Assembly: GCA_963705525.1 (NCBI GenBank)
Contig: CAVPJW010000004.1
Coordinates: forward strand, 124,001-188,000
From: CAVPJW01 sp963705525
GTDB taxonomy: Bacteria > Acidobacteriota > Vicinamibacteria > Vicinamibacterales > CAVPJW01
Direction of reading: 5' to 3'
Length of the DNA: 64,000 nt
In this document: piece after piece, positions 36,423 to 46,883 of the stretch
Position numbering within the stretch: the first letter of the stretch is position 1
How the letters are laid out: each line of letters starts with the position of its first letter
The notes under the pieces: generated by a model
The model's database searches: none
The model's input: only the letters and a program-made list of their open reading frames with translations
Told to the model about the DNA's origin: nothing
Made by a program: the position numbers and the translations under genes

Positions 36423-36602
36423 ATGGCTTCCGACGAAATCTGCGTTTTCTGTCGGACCCGGCCGGTGGATCCGAAGTGGCGCCCGTTCTGCAGCCAGCGC
36501 TGCCAGCTTCAGGATCTGGCGCGGTGGGCCGACGGCACGTATCGCATCCCGACTCACGAAGATTCACCCGCAGATGACGACGCACGGGACGACCCGGAGT
36601 GA
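36423..36602 (+). CDS. yacG: DNA gyrase inhibitor YacG-like zinc-finger protein
   Basis: A 59-residue protein. Cysteines C7, C10, C23 and C27 (CVFC and FCSQRC) form the YacG zinc knuckle, followed by LQDLARWADGTYRIP, which is diagnostic. YacG binds GyrB and blocks gyrase in E. coli. The gene ends 22 bases before citrate synthase. It is short enough to be missed by length filters. Confidence 0.85.
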   Translation: MASDEICVFCRTRPVDPKWRPFCSQRCQLQDLARWADGTYRIPTHEDSPADDDARDDPE

Positions 36603-36624
36603 TCGCCTTCCGACCTCGCCCACT

Positions 36625-37907
<1,283 letters not shown>

Positions 37908-37911
<4 letters not shown>

Positions 37912-38858
37912 ACGAAGCCTCGCGCAGTGTGCGATGCGCGCGCGAACGGATCGCCCGCAAGCTCCCGGTGTTTGCAACTCTCGCCGCTCTGACCGCGTGC
38001 CTCTCGGCCGCTCCGCCTGCTCCGAAGCCGCTGTTCGACGGCGGCAAGGCGTACGAGCACCTGAGACAGATCGTGTCATTTGGCCCACGGCCTTCCGGAT
38101 CGAGCGCGCTGGCGGAAACCCGCCGCTACATCACGCGCGAGCTCTCGGCCATCGGCGTCCAGCCTCAGGAGCAGTCGTTTGACCCCGAGACGCCGAACGG
38201 CCGTCTGCACATGGTCAACCTGATTGTGACATTCAAGGGACGGCAGTCCGATCGCATTCTGATCGCCGGGCACTACGATACGAAACTGTTTCGGGAATTC
38301 AGGTTTGTCGGCGCGAGCGACGGGGGTTCGAGCGCGGCGTTTCTGATCGAGCTGGCGCGGATCCTGTCAAAGCGCCGGAACCTCTACACGATTGAGCTCG
38401 TCTGGCTCGATGGTGAAGAAGCGGTCCGGCGCGAATGGGCGGATCAAGACCACACGTATGGCAGCCGCCACTATGTCGAGCAGGCGCGCCAGAAAGCCAC
38501 GCTCGCCAGCCTGCGCGCCATGATTCTCGTGGACATGATCGGCGATCGCGACCTGACGATTCAGCGTGAGACGAACTCGACGACCTGGTTGACCGATGCA
38601 ATCTGGACCGCCGCACGGTCCCTCGGCCACGACGACGCCTTCCTCGACGGCTCGCTCCGCACCGAGGACGATCACATCCCGTTTCTCGAAGCGGGCGTGC
38701 CGTCGGTCGATATCATCGACTTCAACTACCCTGCCTGGCACACGGAGAACGACACGCTCGATCAGGTCAGCGCCCGCAGTCTCGAGACGGTGGGCAATGT
38801 CCTGCTCGAAGCCCTTCCCGCCATCGAGAAGCGCCTCGCAGCAAAGCCCGGGAGCTGA
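37908..38858 (+). CDS. Exported M28-family peptidase/glutaminyl-cyclase-like
   Basis: A 316-residue protein. A GTG start overlaps the citrate synthase stop. An N-terminal hydrophobic signal (KLPVFATLAALTACLSAAPP) may be a lipoprotein-type sequence. Zinc ligands of the M28 fold: GHYDTK, GASDGGSSAAF, LDGEEA and the histidine in YPAWHTENDTLDQ. The DHIPFLEAGVPSVDIIDF strand resembles glutaminyl cyclases, so it may be a cyclase rather than a peptidase. Confidence 0.78.
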
Positions 38859-38870
38859 GAAGAACGACGC

Positions 38871-40085
38871 TTAGGCGGAATCGACGAGGGAGCGAATCTC
38901 GGTCTCGGTCAGGACTCGAGGCGACGCCTTCGCGCGGGTGAAAATGCGCTCGACCAGGGTCTCGGTGGCCGTGATGCCGCGCCGCTCGAGCCAGAACACG
39001 ACATTCGAGCGGCCGGACATCGGCCCCACGTCAATCTCTTGCTCGCGACCGACCATGCGCGCCGGCACACCCGAGTAGACCATGTCCATCAGCTCGGGAT
39101 CCTTCTTCCGGAAGGCTTTGACGATGGCCGCCGCGTGCACGCCGGTGGCGGTCCTGAACGCATCCCGCCCGATCACCGGATAGTTCACGGGCAGCGGAAC
39201 CTCGCAGTAGCGCGCGACCGTCTCGCAGTACTCGCCGAGCCGAGTGAGATCCCGTGTGAGATAACCCATCAGCACGAGGTTGACCAGCAGGAGATCCATC
39301 GGGGTGTTCCCGACGCGCTCGCCCATTCCGAGCGCGCAGGCATGAAGTCGCGTGGCGCCCGCGTCCGCCGCAGCCAGACAATTGGCAATGGCGACATCGC
39401 GATCGCGATGCCCGTGCCAGTCTATTTCCGCATCCGCGCCCAGATCACGCACGACGCCCGCAATGAACTGAACGACTCGAGCCGCGCCCCTTGGGGTCGC
39501 GTGGCCGACGGTATCGGAGACGCACAAGCGTCTGGCGCCCGCGCGGATCGCCGTTGTATAGAGACGACGCAGGGTCTCGGGATCGGCCCGCGTCGTGTCT
39601 TCCGTGACATACATGACCGGCAGCCCCTCGCGCACGGCGAAGCCTATCGCTTCCTCCGTCTTTCGTTCGAGGTACTCGACGGTCCAATCCTCGACGATCC
39701 GGCGAATGGGGCTCGATCCGATGAAGGCACAGCATTCAATTTCGAGGCCCGTCCGTTGTGAGATGTCCACAATCGGACGAATATCATCGATCATGGTGCG
39801 AGCCGCACAGTTGGCCTTCACCTTGAGCCGGGCGCTCACAATCTCGCGCGCCAGGCGTTCGACGTCGCGCGCCACGTGCGGGCCGGCGCCGGGCAAGCCG
39901 ATATCGGCGGTATCGATGCCGAGCGCGTCGATGAGGTGCAGGATCTCAATCTTCTGATCGATCGACGGCATTCGGACGGACGGCGACTGCAGCCCGTCGC
40001 GCAGCGTCTCATCGTCCAGCATGACGCGAGGCGGCGCGGGGTCGTCGCCGAGGCGATTCCAGTCGTAGATGGCGGTCTCGCTCAT
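38871..40085 (-). CDS. LeuA-like homocitrate/isopropylmalate synthase family
   Basis: A 404-residue TIM-barrel enzyme of the HMGL/LeuA family: MLDDETLRDGLQSPSVRM supplies the first metal and substrate residues, DWHGHRDRDVAIAN the HxH metal motif, and ACALGMGERVGNTPMD the later barrel strands. The LeuA regulatory domain is absent, so leucine feedback is not expected. The product could be 2-isopropylmalate, homocitrate or citramalate; sequence alone does not decide. Confidence 0.8.
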   Translation of the reverse strand: MSETAIYDWNRLGDDPAPPRVMLDDETLRDGLQSPSVRMPSIDQKIEILHLIDALGIDTADIGLPGAGPHVARDVERLAREIVSARLKVKANCAARTMIDDIRPIVDISQRTGLEIECCAFIGSSPIRRIVEDWTVEYLERKTEEAIGFAVREGLPVMYVTEDTTRADPETLRRLYTTAIRAGARRLCVSDTVGHATPRGAARVVQFIAGVVRDLGADAEIDWHGHRDRDVAIANCLAAADAGATRLHACALGMGERVGNTPMDLLLVNLVLMGYLTRDLTRLGEYCETVARYCEVPLPVNYPVIGRDAFRTATGVHAAAIVKAFRKKDPELMDMVYSGVPARMVGREQEIDVGPMSGRSNVVFWLERRGITATETLVERIFTRAKASPRVLTETEIRSLVDSA

Positions 40086-40129
40086 GGCCGTTCAGGCGGG
40101 CGGCGATTGTGGCGTGCTTTCCTCCGCGC

Positions 40130-40417
40130 CTACGTGGCACGTGCGGGTCGGGCGAGTCGGAAGACCCCCGCGCCCAGGGCGGCAACCGCTGCCGCGCACA
40201 GGCTTGCGATGAGCGCACCGCGGGTCGTCGCAGGCTTCATGATTTCGTCGATCCCCACTGCGGGCCCGCGGCCGCTCCGGTAGAGGCTCTGCTTGAACAG
40301 ATAGAGCCGGGCCGCCGACTTGATTTCGTGGTCGAACACGCCGTTCCAGACGACCACGATGAGGGCGATCCAGAGCAGGGCGGCCAGGCGGGTCAGCCCG
40401 CGGCTAGCCCTTCGCAT
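40130..40417 (-). CDS. Small two-helix membrane protein
   Basis: A 95-residue protein with two hydrophobic segments (RLAALLWIALIVVVWNGVF near residues 9-27 and ALIASLCAAAVAALGAGVF near residues 68-86) and a soluble loop between. Its ATG overlaps the end of the phosphatase gene by 14 bases. Family not recognised; the coupling suggests it works with that phosphatase at the membrane. Confidence 0.55.
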   Translation of the reverse strand: MRRASRGLTRLAALLWIALIVVVWNGVFDHEIKSAARLYLFKQSLYRSGRGPAVGIDEIMKPATTRGALIASLCAAAVAALGAGVFRLARPARAT

Positions 40418-42017
40418 ACCGTAGCACCATCGCGGTCACGTCATCGCTTTGCGTGGCGCCGGCCGCAAACTTCTTGACGTCCGAGAGCACGGCATTCAAG
40501 AGCTTCGTCGGATCGTCTCCGGTGTGCACCTCGATGCACTTGAGGAGCCGTTCTTCGGTGAATTCCTCACCCGCCACATTCAGCGCCTCGGTGACGCCGT
40601 CGCTGAAGACCACGATGAAGTCTCCGGGCTCGAGCTGCAGGGATTCGTCCTCGAAGGTGGCGTGCTCGAAGAGCCCGACGATCAACCCGCCCTTTTCGAG
40701 CCGGCGCACGCCCTGCTTCGTCATGAGCAGCGGTGGATTGTGTCCGGCGTTGCAGTACGTCAAGCGGCCGTCCGGGAAGAGCATGCCGTGGAAGATCGTG
40801 GCAAACCTTGACTCGATGGCACGCCTGATGAGTGCCTGGTTCACGCGGCCGATGGTTTCGGCCGGCGACGTGCCAGTCGAGGCCTGCGCCGAGAAGATCC
40901 CTTGAATGACCGCCGTCAGCAGCGCGGCGGGAGCGCCTTTGCCGGCGACGTCGCCCAGCGCAAATCCGAAACCGCCGGATTCGACGTCGATGTAATCGAA
41001 GAAGTCTCCCCCAATGGCGCGACAAGGCAAGGACTCCGCCACTGCCTCGAAATAAGTGCCGGTATGCCGCGATTCGGGAAGGAGCGCGCGTTGAATCTCG
41101 GCCGCGATCCTCATCTCCTGCTCGATGCGCGCCTTCTCCATGTTGTCGCGATAGAGACGCGCGTTCTCGATGGCCACGGCCGCCTCGGTCGCCAGCGTGT
41201 CGAGCGCGGTCCGCGTCGCTTTCGACAGCAGCGACCCGCGTTCACGACTGTCGAGATAGAGCACGCCGATGCGCTTCTGCTCGGGCGCAGCCTCGGCGCG
41301 ATCCAGATAGCGGACGAGGCGCAGCGGCACGCACAGCACGTGCCGGATGCCGAGCGCCACCGTGCCCATGTGGACGTTGGCCAGGTCTCCGTCGAGGAGG
41401 TCCGCGACAATCCGCTCCTCGCCCGTGGCGAACACTTCCTCGGGAATCTTGCGGCTCGTCTCGAACGTCTTGCCGGGCAGCGTCACGCGACCCCGTGCGC
41501 GCGCGAGCTTGAACTCGAGCTCGCTCTGCGCGTTCGCGAGCATGATGAAGCCGCGCTCCGCACCTGTGACCTCGATGGTCGAATCCATGACGAGCGCGAG
41601 GACCTCATCGAGCACGCGGCCCGATCCGAGCGCCCTCAGCCCTTCGAGCAGCGCGGAAATCTGCCGCAGGTCTCCAACCGCCGACGTCGTCGTCCGTTCG
41701 ATCGACGGTCCCACGTCGTCGATCAGGAAGACGAGCTCGGCACCGCCGCTGCGACCGATGCGAATCTGATCCCCGTGCGTAAGCGCCTTGTCGCCTGTAA
41801 TTTGGTCGCCATTGACGAAGGTCCCGTAGCGCGATCCGCGATCCTTCAGGACGTACTTGTCCTCGTCCTTGGTGATTTCGGCGTGATCGCGGGACACGTC
41901 GCTGCCGACCAGGCGCAGATCGTTGCCCGTGCGGCGGCCAATGGCGAAGGCGGTCTTGTCGATCGGGACGATTCGACGCCCGAGCGCGTCGGTGACTTCG
42001 AGTCGCGCTTCTGGCAT
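40404..42017 (-). CDS. FHA-GAF-PP2C (SpoIIE-type) phosphatase
   Basis: A 537-residue regulator: an FHA domain (about 20-95) with the phosphothreonine-binding GRRTGNDLRLVGSDVSRDHAEI, a GAF domain (about 120-300) and a PP2C/SpoIIE phosphatase domain (about 320-535) with AIGGDFFDYI and GDVAGKGAPAALL as metal-binding strands and QSDDVTAMVL at the end. It would dephosphorylate a serine/threonine target in response to a ligand or phosphopeptide. Typical of partner-switching pathways; no anti-sigma genes are adjacent. Confidence 0.85.
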   Translation of the reverse strand: MPEARLEVTDALGRRIVPIDKTAFAIGRRTGNDLRLVGSDVSRDHAEITKDEDKYVLKDRGSRYGTFVNGDQITGDKALTHGDQIRIGRSGGAELVFLIDDVGPSIERTTTSAVGDLRQISALLEGLRALGSGRVLDEVLALVMDSTIEVTGAERGFIMLANAQSELEFKLARARGRVTLPGKTFETSRKIPEEVFATGEERIVADLLDGDLANVHMGTVALGIRHVLCVPLRLVRYLDRAEAAPEQKRIGVLYLDSRERGSLLSKATRTALDTLATEAAVAIENARLYRDNMEKARIEQEMRIAAEIQRALLPESRHTGTYFEAVAESLPCRAIGGDFFDYIDVESGGFGFALGDVAGKGAPAALLTAVIQGIFSAQASTGTSPAETIGRVNQALIRRAIESRFATIFHGMLFPDGRLTYCNAGHNPPLLMTKQGVRRLEKGGLIVGLFEHATFEDESLQLEPGDFIVVFSDGVTEALNVAGEEFTEERLLKCIEVHTGDDPTKLLNAVLSDVKKFAAGATQSDDVTAMVLRYAKG

Positions 42018-42104
42018 AGGAAAGTGAGAGTCTGCGTGAGTGCGCTTGCGACCGCGATGATAGCTGATTCAGAAGAGAGGGCGCAACCGACCGCGCGGCC
42101 GCGC

Positions 42105-42377
42105 CTATCGACGCGGTCGCACCGCCAGGGCCACGCACAGTCCCGCAAGGACCAGAATTGTCAGCAGAACCGCGCCCGGTACTCTGACACCCCGTATCTG
42201 AATGAGCACGTATTCGACGATCAGGAGCACCACGGCAACCAGCAGCCACGCGAGCCGGCGAGAACGCGCACGGCCGGGCGCCGGGACACGCGCCTCCGGT
42301 GTCGATGTCGGCGCGCCGCACCGGAAGCACACCAGCGCCTTGTCCGCGATTTCGGTTCCACACTGGCGACAGTTCAT
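42105..42377 (-). CDS. Zinc-ribbon membrane protein
   Basis: A 90-residue protein. The first residues form a zinc ribbon (MNCRQCGTEI and LVCFRCGAP), followed by a short linker and two membrane helices (LAWLLVAVVLLIVEYVLI and AVLLTILVLAGLCVALAV). Last gene of the metal-uptake cluster, 13 bases after the permease. Confidence 0.65.
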   Translation of the reverse strand: MNCRQCGTEIADKALVCFRCGAPTSTPEARVPAPGRARSRRLAWLLVAVVLLIVEYVLIQIRGVRVPGAVLLTILVLAGLCVALAVRPRR

Positions 42378-42390
42378 GAATCGGCAGCTC

Positions 42391-43278
42391 TCAGGCCGTA
42401 TGGGCCCGGTCCGAGTAGTCGGTGTGGTGCGTGTCGCCGGGTGTCGAGCGTTGGATCAGAGGACGCACGATGGCCATGACCGCCAGGACCAGTCCGAATG
42501 TGCAGACTATCGTCGCACCGGTCGGCAAGTCGAGCAGCAGCGACAGGTACACACCCAGCGCCGACACGACCGTTCCCATCGTCCAGCCAATCGCGAGGCG
42601 GCGGCCGACATGGTCCGAATAGAGCATCGCCCCCACCGACGGCACGATCAGATAGCAGAACACGAGCAGGACCCCGGCAATCGCGACCGATGAGGTCACC
42701 ACGAACCCGAACGACGCGTAGAACAGAAAATCCCAAAAACGAATCGAGAGCCCCTGCCGGGCCGCTTCGCGCGGGTTCATCGAGATGAGGAGGAAGTTCT
42801 TCCGGAATATCCAGTGGAAGAGGCCGATGCCGCCGTACAGCAGCGCCGTCTCGCCAACCTCGGGCCACGACACCGCCAGAATGTTCCCGACCAGCATGTC
42901 CTTGAGATGTTCGCTCTCAGACGTCGCCTTGCTCATCGCCAGGATGGACGCCGCCGATGCCACCGCGTAACAGATGCCGATGATGGCTTCCTGCGGGATC
43001 CGCGCTCGATGGCCACGGATTGTCGAGAACACCGCCGCGCCGATGAAGGTGAAGCCGAGGCTGACCCAGTAGACCGACGGCGCGTGGGGGTCCCCAGCTG
43101 TGAATGGCAGCAGGAGCGCGATGGTCCCGCCGAGCGCGGCGATCTGCGCCAGCGAGAGATCGACAAAGATGACGCCCCGCTCGACGACGTGGACGCCAAG
43201 GTATGCGTGAATGCCCGTGAGAATGAGGCTGGCGACAAACGGCGCCGCCAGGAACTGGAGAATCGTGGAGAGATCCAT
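42391..43278 (-). CDS. znuB: Zinc/manganese ABC transporter permease
   Basis: A 295-residue permease of the ABC-3 family with about eight membrane helices; RGVIFVDLSLAQIAALGG is the characteristic N-terminal stretch and GVLLVFCYLIVPSVGAML the C-terminal one. It imports zinc or manganese with the binding protein upstream. The ATPase gene normally next to it is missing from the cluster. Confidence 0.85.
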   Translation of the reverse strand: MDLSTILQFLAAPFVASLILTGIHAYLGVHVVERGVIFVDLSLAQIAALGGTIALLLPFTAGDPHAPSVYWVSLGFTFIGAAVFSTIRGHRARIPQEAIIGICYAVASAASILAMSKATSESEHLKDMLVGNILAVSWPEVGETALLYGGIGLFHWIFRKNFLLISMNPREAARQGLSIRFWDFLFYASFGFVVTSSVAIAGVLLVFCYLIVPSVGAMLYSDHVGRRLAIGWTMGTVVSALGVYLSLLLDLPTGATIVCTFGLVLAVMAIVRPLIQRSTPGDTHHTDYSDRAHTA

Positions 43279-43283
43279 TCGAC

Positions 43284-44213
43284 CTACTTTGCGCCTGTCT
43301 GCTTGATCGCCGCGACCAGCAGGTTGATGTCGTAGTCGAAGAGCTTGATGTAGTCAGTGATTTCGGCTTCGCCGCCGACCGATGGCGACATGACGAGCAC
43401 GCGGCCTCCAGTCTCGCGCGCGATCGCGTTGGGCGTCTTCAGGTCGAAGTACGGCTCGACCATGATAATGGTCACGTGCTGACGCTTCATCTCCTGCATG
43501 AGATCCAGCGTGTGGCTCGGCGACGGAGGTATCCCCGGTCGCGGCTCGACGTACCCCATGACATCGAGACCGAAGCGCTCCGCGAAGTTCGGCCAGGATC
43601 GATGATACGTCACCACCTTCAAGCCCTTGTACGGCGCCATCGCCGCGTCCCATCGCTTCTGCGCCTCCGCGAGCCGCCGATCGAAGTCCGCATACCGACC
43701 GGCGAAATAGGCGGCATCCGGCGGGCTGCTCGCCGTCAGCTTCTTCTGAATCGCCTGCGCGATGCGGCGGCCGTTGTCCGGATCGAGCCAGTAATGAGGA
43801 TTGCCGAGCGGGTGTACGTCGCCCATCGCTCGTGTGATCTGGCCTGTCGGGATCTCCAGGATGCGGACCGTGAGCGACGCGTCCAGGTAGCCGTCCGCCC
43901 CGGGCTGGATCTTGGCATTCCGGCTCTGCTGAATGAGCGGGGGCAGCCAGCCGATCTCCATTTCACGGCCGACGACCACGAGAAGATCGGCGCCGTGCAG
44001 CTTCAGGATGAAGCTGGGCTTGGGCTCGACGAAATGCGGATCCTGGTAGCCCTTTGCGATGGCATCCACCTTGACGCGATCCCCTCCGACCTCTCGTGTC
44101 AGCGCCGCGAGATCTTCGGTGGTCGCGACCACGTTCACGGCGGCGTCGACCGGCACGGCACCGAGAACCGCGGCGAAGGCGAGCAACCGAGCGAATCGAA
44201 TGAAGCGTGTCAC
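43284..44213 (-). CDS. znuA: Zinc/manganese ABC transporter binding protein
   Basis: A 309-residue cluster-9 binding protein with a signal peptide (ending VPVDA). Metal histidines are in GYQDPHFVEPKPS, GNPHYWLDPDNG and TYHRSWPNF, with an acidic ligand in VEPYFD. It lacks the histidine-rich loop of E. coli ZnuA, so manganese is not excluded. Six bases separate it from the permease. Confidence 0.86.
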   Translation of the reverse strand: MTRFIRFARLLAFAAVLGAVPVDAAVNVVATTEDLAALTREVGGDRVKVDAIAKGYQDPHFVEPKPSFILKLHGADLLVVVGREMEIGWLPPLIQQSRNAKIQPGADGYLDASLTVRILEIPTGQITRAMGDVHPLGNPHYWLDPDNGRRIAQAIQKKLTASSPPDAAYFAGRYADFDRRLAEAQKRWDAAMAPYKGLKVVTYHRSWPNFAERFGLDVMGYVEPRPGIPPSPSHTLDLMQEMKRQHVTIIMVEPYFDLKTPNAIARETGGRVLVMSPSVGGEAEITDYIKLFDYDINLLVAAIKQTGAK

Positions 44214-44246
44214 AGGTAACCTCTCAATGAATCGCGATCAGCACGA

Positions 44247-44302
44247 GAACCCTGGCACCTTTTGAACCCTGGAACCGTAGTACCCTTGAACCTTTGAACA
44301 CT
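44247..44302. repeat. Degenerate tandem repeat between barrel gene and znuA
   Basis: On the plus strand, units like GAACCCTGG, GAACCTTT and GAACACTT recur six or seven times with a period of 8-9 bases. On the transcribed strand they are purine-rich (GGTTC/AGGGTTC). The run ends at the stop of the barrel gene. Confidence 0.5.
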
Positions 44303-45685
44303 TTAGAACGCGTGCGCACCGTGCGCTCCGATCGAGAAGAGGAACTGGAAGAGGAACTCGTTCGCCGTTTCCCCTTCGGCGTAGCGAATGCGTCGGTATT
44401 GACCGCGGATCTGGCTGAACTCGCTGGGCCAGTACGTCACGAGCCACGACATCCCTTCGTCGTGCTGCGAGTCATCATCGGCCCGGTCCGAGTAGTCGAA
44501 GCGCAGGCCGCCGAACCAGCGTCGAGCGAACTGATAGTCTCCCGACACATAGCCACCAACGCTGCTGGCAACGCCGGCAAGCAGCTCTTTCCGGCTCCAG
44601 ATCATTTCCGTTCGTGCCATGAACCTCTTGTAGATCGCGCGCCTCAGCGGACGGTATCGATAGGTCAGGTCGAACCCGATGAGGCGTGTCGAGTAATCCG
44701 ACCCCAGCTCGTTCTTGCCGTACGCGATCGAACTGCCAGCTTCGAGGTTCGACCCTTCGGTAATGTCCTGGTATCCACGAAGGCGCCCGACGTATGTCAG
44801 ATCACTCCTGGTACTGGAGGTGAAGACCTCCGAGTCGCCCCGATAGACCTCACCCGTAGCCTCCAGGAAGAACCAGGGATTCGGCACGAGACGCGCGACA
44901 GACAGCCCCGAATCGGAAATGCCCTCGTCGCCGCCCACGAGGTTCTCGGTGACGAGCGGCCGATCGGTCCAGGGCAGCACGTGCGTGTGCATCGTGTTCA
45001 CCTTGCCAAACGCCGCGCGCATCTTGCCGACCTTGACGTTCAGGCCTCCCGGTACTGTCGGGAATGAAATGAAGCCTTCCTCAATTTCGGCGCCCTCGGC
45101 TCCGAACGACAGGAAGAAATCGGCCCTCGCGTACGGATCGACCACGGCCTGGAACGACGCCTCCGCTTCGTGCATCTCGAGCGCCGGCTGCGGGTTGACC
45201 GTGTTGCTCCCGGCAGCGCCGAGAAAATCGCCGATGACGGCCACGTCGGGATTGAAGATCTTCGACATCAGGTTGACGTTGCCGTAAACCGGCAGCGCAC
45301 CCGAGGGCCCACCTGCTCCCTCTGCTCCCGTGGGCACCTGTGCGCTGGTGGGTGGCGCGCTCTGCGGAGCGGCGCTATCGGGTGCCTGAGGCGCCGCTTC
45401 TGCCACGGCCGTCGTCGGTTCCGCGGGGGTTGGCGACGAAGCGGGTGGCGCCGGCGTCTCGCTCCCCTCCTTCGACGCCTCGAGACGCGCGAGTCGACCT
45501 TCCAAATCGTTCAGCCGATCGCCGTACTGCTGACGCACGGACTCGAACTCTTGTCGCAGCGTCGCGAGCTCGGCTCGAATGGCGTCAGCTGCCGCACCGG
45601 TGTCGGGCTGCTGGGCTCCTGCCGGTCTCGCCATCAGACACCACGCCGCAACCATCCATGACGACCGCCTCAAAAACGTTCGCAT
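44303..45685 (-). CDS. Outer-membrane porin-like protein with coiled-coil head
   Basis: A 460-residue protein: signal peptide (ending RPAGAQQ), a heptad coiled coil (TLRQEFESVRQQYGDRLNDLEGRL, shown in part), a proline/alanine linker to about residue 125 and a beta-barrel to the terminal HGAHAF. The ATG at 45685 follows a GGGAGG site. It precedes the binding protein and probably brings the metal, or its chelate, across the outer membrane; no TonB domain is present. Confidence 0.7.
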   Translation of the reverse strand: MRTFLRRSSWMVAAWCLMARPAGAQQPDTGAAADAIRAELATLRQEFESVRQQYGDRLNDLEGRLARLEASKEGSETPAPPASSPTPAEPTTAVAEAAPQAPDSAAPQSAPPTSAQVPTGAEGAGGPSGALPVYGNVNLMSKIFNPDVAVIGDFLGAAGSNTVNPQPALEMHEAEASFQAVVDPYARADFFLSFGAEGAEIEEGFISFPTVPGGLNVKVGKMRAAFGKVNTMHTHVLPWTDRPLVTENLVGGDEGISDSGLSVARLVPNPWFFLEATGEVYRGDSEVFTSSTRSDLTYVGRLRGYQDITEGSNLEAGSSIAYGKNELGSDYSTRLIGFDLTYRYRPLRRAIYKRFMARTEMIWSRKELLAGVASSVGGYVSGDYQFARRWFGGLRFDYSDRADDDSQHDEGMSWLVTYWPSEFSQIRGQYRRIRYAEGETANEFLFQFLFSIGAHGAHAF

Positions 45686-45826
45686 AACCAGACCTCCCGC
45701 TCGCCGTGATGCGCTGGCGCGTCGTGGCTCATCACCCGCACAAGTACGGATGACGACCAAACTGGCCCGGATCGAAGCCCGCATAGTGCCGGCCCCGACG
45801 GACGACGCGACTCTCTAGCGAATCAG

Positions 45827-46120
45827 TCAGGCAGGTGGCGATCGGCCGGTTGTGCGCGGAGCGACGAAGAGGTCAACGCAGACATCCGGCGCGCCGTCGA
45901 GGCGATGAGAAGACGCCGCGGGCAGTCCACCGGTCTCCTTGGATTCAACGCCCGACGCGTACTGGGTCAGCGCGCACGAACTGCAGTGAGTTCTCGACTT
46001 CTGGTGGCAGGCGAAATCGTGGTGGCTGACGGCCGCGCTAGCGGACAGCATTCCGTAGAATGCCAGCGCGGCAACGGCGAACCAGCGGCGCAGGGGCCGC
46101 GAGCTCGCTCGGAGGGACAT
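45827..46120 (-). CDS. Small exported Cys/His-rich protein
   Basis: A 97-residue protein with a signal peptide (about 1-30, RRWFAVAALAFYGMLSASA) and a short region SHHDFACHQKSRTHCSSCA, a possible metal site resembling DUF2946-type proteins near metal transporters. It lies upstream of the uptake genes on the same strand. The start is set by a -10 that ends seven bases before the ATG. Confidence 0.55.
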   Translation of the reverse strand: MSLRASSRPLRRWFAVAALAFYGMLSASAAVSHHDFACHQKSRTHCSSCALTQYASGVESKETGGLPAASSHRLDGAPDVCVDLFVAPRTTGRSPPA

Positions 46121-46126
46121 AGGCCC

Positions 46127-46132
46127 ATTATA
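46127..46132 (-). promoter_or_regulatory. -10 element of a possibly leaderless transcript
   Basis: A minus-strand TATAAT ends six bases before the ATG at 46120, which would put transcription start at or next to the A of the ATG. No good -35 is seen. Confidence 0.4.
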
Positions 46133-46205
46133 CGCCCCATCCTGGGGGGAGTCTCGAAGGTGCCCCACGGTGGCTCGCTCCCCGCCTTGCTCATATACTC
46201 GCCCT

Positions 46206-46874
46206 GTGATCCCGCTCCGCGACGTCATCCCGTCTCGCACGGTGCCCGTCGTCACAGTCGGCCTCATCACAGCCAATGCGGTGGGCTGGTGGATCGAGCT
46301 CACGGTATCGGACAGCCGATTCACGGAATTTCTCGGCACGTATGGCCTCGTCCCGGCGCAGTTTGCCTGGGCCTCGGTCGTCACCGCGATGTTTCTCCAC
46401 GGCGGGTGGATGCACTTCCTTGGAAACATGCTCTACCTGTGGATCTTTGGCGACAACGTCGAAGACCGCATGGGCCACGTCCGCTATCTCTTCTTCTACC
46501 TGCTCTGCGGAACCGCGGCGACCCTCGCCCATGTCGCCAGCGCGCCGAGCTCCCTTGTTCCGACGATCGGCGCCAGTGGCGCGATCGCCGGCGTCATGGG
46601 CGCCTATTTCGTCTTGTACCCGCGCTCGCGAGTCCTGACGCTCGTGTTTCTGGTGGTGTTCTGGGAGATCGTGGAAATCCCCGCCGTCGCCTTTCTGGGC
46701 GTATGGTTCGTTATGCAGCTTTGGAGTGGTGTCGGCTCGATTGCCCTGGCGCGGAGCGCTGAACCCGCAGGCGGGATTGCATTCTGGGCCCACGTTGCGG
46801 GGTTTGCGGCGGGGATACTCGGCGTGATGGTTTTCAAGCGACCCGAACGCCAACGCGTCGAGTGGTGGAGCTGA
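46206..46874 (+). CDS. Rhomboid-family intramembrane protease
   Basis: A 222-residue membrane protein with six or seven helices. The catalytic serine is S124 in GASGAIAGVMGAYF and the histidine H196 in FWAHVAGFAAG; LHGGWMHFLGNMLYLW is the conserved loop. It cleaves membrane-anchored substrates within the bilayer. The GTG at 46206 gives the standard cytoplasmic start (IPLRDVIPSR). Divergent from the metal cluster. Confidence 0.85.
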   Translation: MIPLRDVIPSRTVPVVTVGLITANAVGWWIELTVSDSRFTEFLGTYGLVPAQFAWASVVTAMFLHGGWMHFLGNMLYLWIFGDNVEDRMGHVRYLFFYLLCGTAATLAHVASAPSSLVPTIGASGAIAGVMGAYFVLYPRSRVLTLVFLVVFWEIVEIPAVAFLGVWFVMQLWSGVGSIALARSAEPAGGIAFWAHVAGFAAGILGVMVFKRPERQRVEWWS

Positions 46875-46883
46875 GCGCCGGCA

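Noticed and set aside
45686..45826. Zur or Fur site upstream of the metal-uptake barrel gene
   Set aside because: No AT-rich dyad of the usual type is visible in this gap.
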